A DNA stretch of 64,000 bases, taken from NCBI RefSeq assembly GCF_025567385.1, contig NZ_JAOQJU010000014.1:6713-70712 (forward strand), read 5' to 3'. The notes under the pieces are model-generated. The model searched no databases. It was not told where the DNA came from and worked only from the letters and a program-made list of their open reading frames with translations. A program made the translations under genes and the position numbers. Positions within the stretch are counted from its first letter, which is position 1; the number at the start of each line of letters is the position of its first letter. This DNA is from Claveliimonas acetigenes (GTDB lineage Bacteria > Bacillota > Clostridia > Lachnospirales > Lachnospiraceae). Positions 60,785 to 64,000 of this stretch are shown piece after piece.

Positions 60785-61060
60785 AATAAAAATCTGATTA
60801 TCCGCTAAAACACAGTATCTATCAGCATTTTCAAGGAAACAAACACATCAATTTACTACTTATTTACTACTAACGAATGAGCCTTGATACGCTAGTTTTC
60901 TTAGATATGCAAAGATATGGTACAGCACATCAGTATTGAAACAAGAAAAATTTAATATTTCATAGACTATGGAACGCCTAACATGACGTTCCTTTTCTAT
61001 TTCCAGCCGTTCTTATTGGACGGCTATTTTATTACTCAAAACGAAAGGAGCATTAGACTT
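60785..61060 (+). promoter_or_regulatory. element left-end region with two leader hairpins
   Basis: No gene. Contains a tandem TTTACTAC repeat (near 60851-60868), then GGAACG/CGTTCC (60971-60992) followed by TTTTCTATTTC, and AGCCGT/ACGGCT (61005-61025) before the adhesin ribosome binding site. The first hairpin resembles an attenuator. Confidence 0.45.
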
Positions 61061-63913
61061 ATGAAAAAGATATTAAAGCGATTGTGTACGGGCTTCTTAG
61101 CTCTTGCAACTGTCGTTACTGCTTTACCGAGTACACCCGTTCATGCAGAAAGTAAGCAATACTGGACGGAAAGTGCAGAGCGTGTCGGTATCATTGAAAA
61201 AGTAATGAATGACGGTTCTATCGGTTCTACATTCAATGAGGGCATGATGAAAGTTGAGGGCGAAACTGCCTATTGTATTGACATCAATACAGATTTCAAA
61301 AATGGTTACAAGACCAGAGCTGACGCAAGCTCACGCATGAGTGCCGACCAGATTTCAGATGTGGCGTTATCCTTAGAGTATGTCAAACAGTATGGCGAAG
61401 CTCACAAGGAACTGAATTACAAGCAAGTCTATCTGTTGGAACAATGTGTTGTCTGGCAGAGATTGAGCGTACATCTTGGCTGGCAATGTGATAACGTGCG
61501 AGCTTCTTATGATGAAATTCCAAAGGCAACACAGGACGAAGTTTTCTCTGGTGCAAAAGCCTTTGTCAAAGAGAATAAAGGACGCTATGAATGTGGCGGT
61601 TATATCTACTCTGGCGAGGGGCAGGAATTAGGACAATTCTGGGCGAAACTGAATGTCGGAAATGCGAAACTACAAAAGACTTCCAGTAATACCAGCATTA
61701 CAGACAGTAACGGGAATTACTCTGTCGCTGGTGCAATCTACGGTGTCTTTTCTGATAAGGACTGCACGAAACAGCTTGCCACCCTTACGACTGATGAAAA
61801 CGGAAATACAGATGTTGTAGAGGTAAAAGCAGGCACAGTCTATATCAAGGAATTATCCGCACCAGCAGGATATAAAGTAGATAAAACTGTATATTCCTTA
61901 AAGATTGAAGCTGGAAAGACAGCGACATTGAACGTATCTGATACGCCAAAAGTAACGGACACTTTGATTGAGCTTTTCAAGATTGACATGGAAACACAGA
62001 AAGACAATCCGCAAGGAAACGCTTCTCTAGCAGGTGCGGAATTTACATGGAAGTATTATGCAGGCTTCTATACTAAAGACAATCTCCCTGCCGAAGCTAC
62101 TCGTACATGGGTTACAAAGACAATCGCTGAAACAGACAGCGATGGGACAACCCACTACATCACAAAATTAGCGGACGCATACAAGGTGTCTGGCGACAGC
62201 TTCTATATGCAAGACGGTAAAGCCGTTTTTCCACTTGGAACACTAACCGTTGAAGAAACGAAAGCTCCAAATGGCTACTTACTTGACGGTGCATATATGC
62301 AGGCTGGCGATAAGTCCGAACAGATTAAGGGCTTATATGTAACACAGATTACCGAGGACGGCGACCTTGCCGTATTATCTGGAAGTAACCAGTTTTCCGT
62401 TTCTGACAAGGTTATCCGTGGCGGTGTCAAAATTCAGAAACGAGATTTAGAAACGGGCGATACAAAGCCACAAGGAAGTGCCACTTTGAAAGATACTGCC
62501 TTTGACATCATTTCCTTAAAAGATAATGCAGTATTGGTTGAGGGCAAGCTATACAAAAAAAATGAAGTGGTAAAGACAATTCGTACCGATATTGAGGGTG
62601 TCGCTTCTACTTCTGCCGACCTTTTACCTTATGGAAAGTTTCGTATCGTTGAAAGTGAAGCTCCAAACGGATATTTGACTGACGGTGCAAAACCGATTGA
62701 TTTTACAATCACAGAAAATGGAAAAATTGTGGACTTAACCGACAAAGCCCATTCTATCTACAATCAGATTAAGCGTGGGGATATTGAGGGCGTGAAAATC
62801 GGTGCAGGCACACACAAGCGTCTTGCTGATGTTCCTTTTAGGATCACAAGCAAGACGACGGGCGAAAATCATGTCGTGGTAACTGATGATAACGGGCAAT
62901 TCTCCACTTCTGCTGACTGGGCTTCTCATAAGCACAATACAAACGCAGGCAAGACCAGCGAGGACGGTGTGTGGTTTGGGATTTCTGAACCAGACGACAG
63001 CAAGGGTGCATTACCTTATGATACCTATATCATTGAAGAAATGCGTTGTGACAGTAACAAAGGCTTTGAACTTATCCCACCTTTTGAAATCGTGGTATCA
63101 AGAAATAACCTTGTGGTTGATTTAGGGACGCTGACTGATGAATACGAAAAAGAAATCTCTATCCATACCACAGCGACCAGCAAGGACGGCGAAAAGACTA
63201 TCCTTGCAGGAAAAGAGGTAACAATCGTTGATACAGTCAAATTGGACGGACTTACAAAAGGCACAAAATATCAGCTCAAAGGCTGGCAGATGTTAAAGGA
63301 AGAAAACACCGAGCTTATCATTGACGGGAAACGTGTAGAAAACAACTATACCTTTATCGCTGATGATGAGGAAATGAAAGTGGAAATTTCCTATACATTC
63401 AATGCGTCTGCTTTAGGTGGCAAGAACCTTGTTACCTTTGAAGAATTGTATAATTTCAGCAATCCAGACGAACCCGTAAAAGTTGCGGAACACAAAGACA
63501 TTGAGGACGACGGGCAGACGGTACTTATCACAGAGCGTATCATCAAAATTCATACGACTGCTACCGATAAGGACGGCAACAAAGAGCTTGAAGCTGGAAA
63601 AGACGTTACAATCATTGATACGGTTACTTTAGAGGGCTTAGAAGTCGGCACAAAATATCAGTTAAAGGGCTGGCAGATGTTGAAAAAAGAAAATGCAGAA
63701 CTTCTTATCAATGGAAAGCGTGTGGAAAGTGATTACACTTTTACCGCTGACAGCGAAAACATGAAAGTAGAAGTTGCCTTTACTTTTGACGCTACTTCTT
63801 TTAACGGAAAACAGCTTGTAACTTTTGAAGAATTGTACGATTTAAGCAATCCAGACGAGCCGAAGAAAGTTACCGAGCATAAGGATATTGAGGATAAGGG
63901 ACAGACGATTTGA
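61061..63913 (+). CDS. thioester-domain, SpaA and VaFE-repeat surface adhesin, 3'-truncated
   Basis: 950 residues. Signal peptide (LCTGFLALATVVTALPS...VHA). A Cys-Gln thioester-type domain: Cys72 in AYCID and Gln128 in EQCVVWQ. SpaA/Cna_B units to ~690 (E-box like 'TVYIKELSAPAGYKV', 'TLTVEETKAPNGYLL', 'FRIVESEAPNGYL'). Two VaFE ester-bond-type repeats (from ~699 and ~830; 'LVTFEELY', 'DIEDDGQTV'). The second repeat stops at GQTI and no sorting signal follows, because TGA is supplied by inserted DNA at 63911. ATG 61061 has AAAGGAG upstream. Without an anchor the product would be secreted. Confidence 0.88.
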   Translation: MKKILKRLCTGFLALATVVTALPSTPVHAESKQYWTESAERVGIIEKVMNDGSIGSTFNEGMMKVEGETAYCIDINTDFKNGYKTRADASSRMSADQISDVALSLEYVKQYGEAHKELNYKQVYLLEQCVVWQRLSVHLGWQCDNVRASYDEIPKATQDEVFSGAKAFVKENKGRYECGGYIYSGEGQELGQFWAKLNVGNAKLQKTSSNTSITDSNGNYSVAGAIYGVFSDKDCTKQLATLTTDENGNTDVVEVKAGTVYIKELSAPAGYKVDKTVYSLKIEAGKTATLNVSDTPKVTDTLIELFKIDMETQKDNPQGNASLAGAEFTWKYYAGFYTKDNLPAEATRTWVTKTIAETDSDGTTHYITKLADAYKVSGDSFYMQDGKAVFPLGTLTVEETKAPNGYLLDGAYMQAGDKSEQIKGLYVTQITEDGDLAVLSGSNQFSVSDKVIRGGVKIQKRDLETGDTKPQGSATLKDTAFDIISLKDNAVLVEGKLYKKNEVVKTIRTDIEGVASTSADLLPYGKFRIVESEAPNGYLTDGAKPIDFTITENGKIVDLTDKAHSIYNQIKRGDIEGVKIGAGTHKRLADVPFRITSKTTGENHVVVTDDNGQFSTSADWASHKHNTNAGKTSEDGVWFGISEPDDSKGALPYDTYIIEEMRCDSNKGFELIPPFEIVVSRNNLVVDLGTLTDEYEKEISIHTTATSKDGEKTILAGKEVTIVDTVKLDGLTKGTKYQLKGWQMLKEENTELIIDGKRVENNYTFIADDEEMKVEISYTFNASALGGKNLVTFEELYNFSNPDEPVKVAEHKDIEDDGQTVLITERIIKIHTTATDKDGNKELEAGKDVTIIDTVTLEGLEVGTKYQLKGWQMLKKENAELLINGKRVESDYTFTADSENMKVEVAFTFDATSFNGKQLVTFEELYDLSNPDEPKKVTEHKDIEDKGQTI

Positions 63914-64000
63914 TGTGGTATAAAAAAAGTTGACACCCCATTCTCAAGGATTTGAGATATAATCTAGAGAATAAGGAGTGAACAAAATGGCAGAAAACAG
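63911..64000 (+). mobile_element. left end of an insertion sequence, IS3-family-like
   Basis: Foreign DNA starts TGATGTGG and soon reads AAAAAAAGTTGACACC, similar to the TG...AAAAAGTT.GACA terminal repeats of IS3-family (IS150-like) elements. It interrupts the adhesin gene. A TCTCAA/TTGAGA inverted repeat and TATAAT precede the first gene. The family assignment rests on one terminus only. Confidence 0.5.
63987..64000 (+). CDS. start of a gene, probably the insertion sequence's first orf
   Basis: ATG 63987 with AAGGAG 7-8 nt upstream opens a frame MAEN.. that runs off the window. Too short to identify. Confidence 0.4.

Noticed and set aside
63930..63963. TTGACA...TATAAT as a sigma-A promoter for the last gene
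   Set aside because: Spacing is 22 nt, too long for a normal promoter; the TATAAT may work with another -35 region.

Overview
The window reads as a gut Firmicute, most likely a Lachnospiraceae-type Clostridia. The evidence is strong AGGAGG ribosome binding sites, class B sortase and SpaA/VaFE surface proteins, a rubredoxin/rubrerythrin/superoxide-reductase style of oxygen defence, and Tn1549-like conjugation genes. It is a draft assembly with two N gaps (2603-2878 and 9886-10107). Most of the window is mobile DNA. I see no rRNA, tRNA or CRISPR array.

Region A (1 to about 34.2 kb) is the right part of a Tn1549-like integrative conjugative element (ICE). In order it holds a pilin-like protein fused to a class B sortase; a nucleotide-pool operon (Nmad1/DUF1599, ThyX-like, dUTPase); an AbrB/RelE-type toxin-antitoxin pair; an XRE regulator; a SLOG protein; DUF3789, DUF5688, topoisomerase III and a cysteine-rich VLP protein; a run of element-specific proteins sharing similar basic tails; MobC, a small membrane protein, a DUF3849-DUF4314 protein and a MOBP relaxase. 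The cargo is two lantibiotic-immunity-like cassettes (two-component system plus ABC transporter). The second is bracketed by 489-bp direct repeats, each carrying a winged-helix gene. Both ABC promoters carry repeats at 11-bp pitch. The element ends with a sigma-like gene, a DUF6870 gene and three consecutive large serine recombinases.

Region B (about 34.2-34.6 kb) is a doubly truncated tyrosine-integrase relic. Region C (34.6-51.5 kb, mostly minus strand) is a second element end with the same plan in mirror image: three serine recombinases, a DUF6870-like gene, a MazF/PemK toxin and a sigma-like gene. Its cargo is one long operon, two exporter-fold ABC half-transporters followed by a five-gene nickel/peptide-type ABC importer, divergent from an AraC regulator. 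This resembles a metallophore-uptake island. The two recombinase triplets converge on the integrase relic.

Region D (51.6-60.8 kb) is an oxidative-stress block: two near-identical rubredoxins, LysR and Crp/Fnr regulators, a CoA-disulfide-reductase/rhodanese fusion, rhodanese, thioredoxin, an SDR, superoxide reductase, a flavin-reductase/rubredoxin/rubrerythrin fusion, a Fur-family (PerR-like) regulator, YaaA and a 5'-truncated bcp. Electrons could pass from NAD(P)H through flavoprotein and rubredoxin to superoxide reductase and rubrerythrin, with the Fur-family protein as the likely peroxide sensor.

Region E (60.8-64 kb) begins where bcp is cut. It holds a thioester/SpaA/VaFE adhesin gene that is itself interrupted at 63911 by what looks like the left end of an IS3-family insertion sequence.
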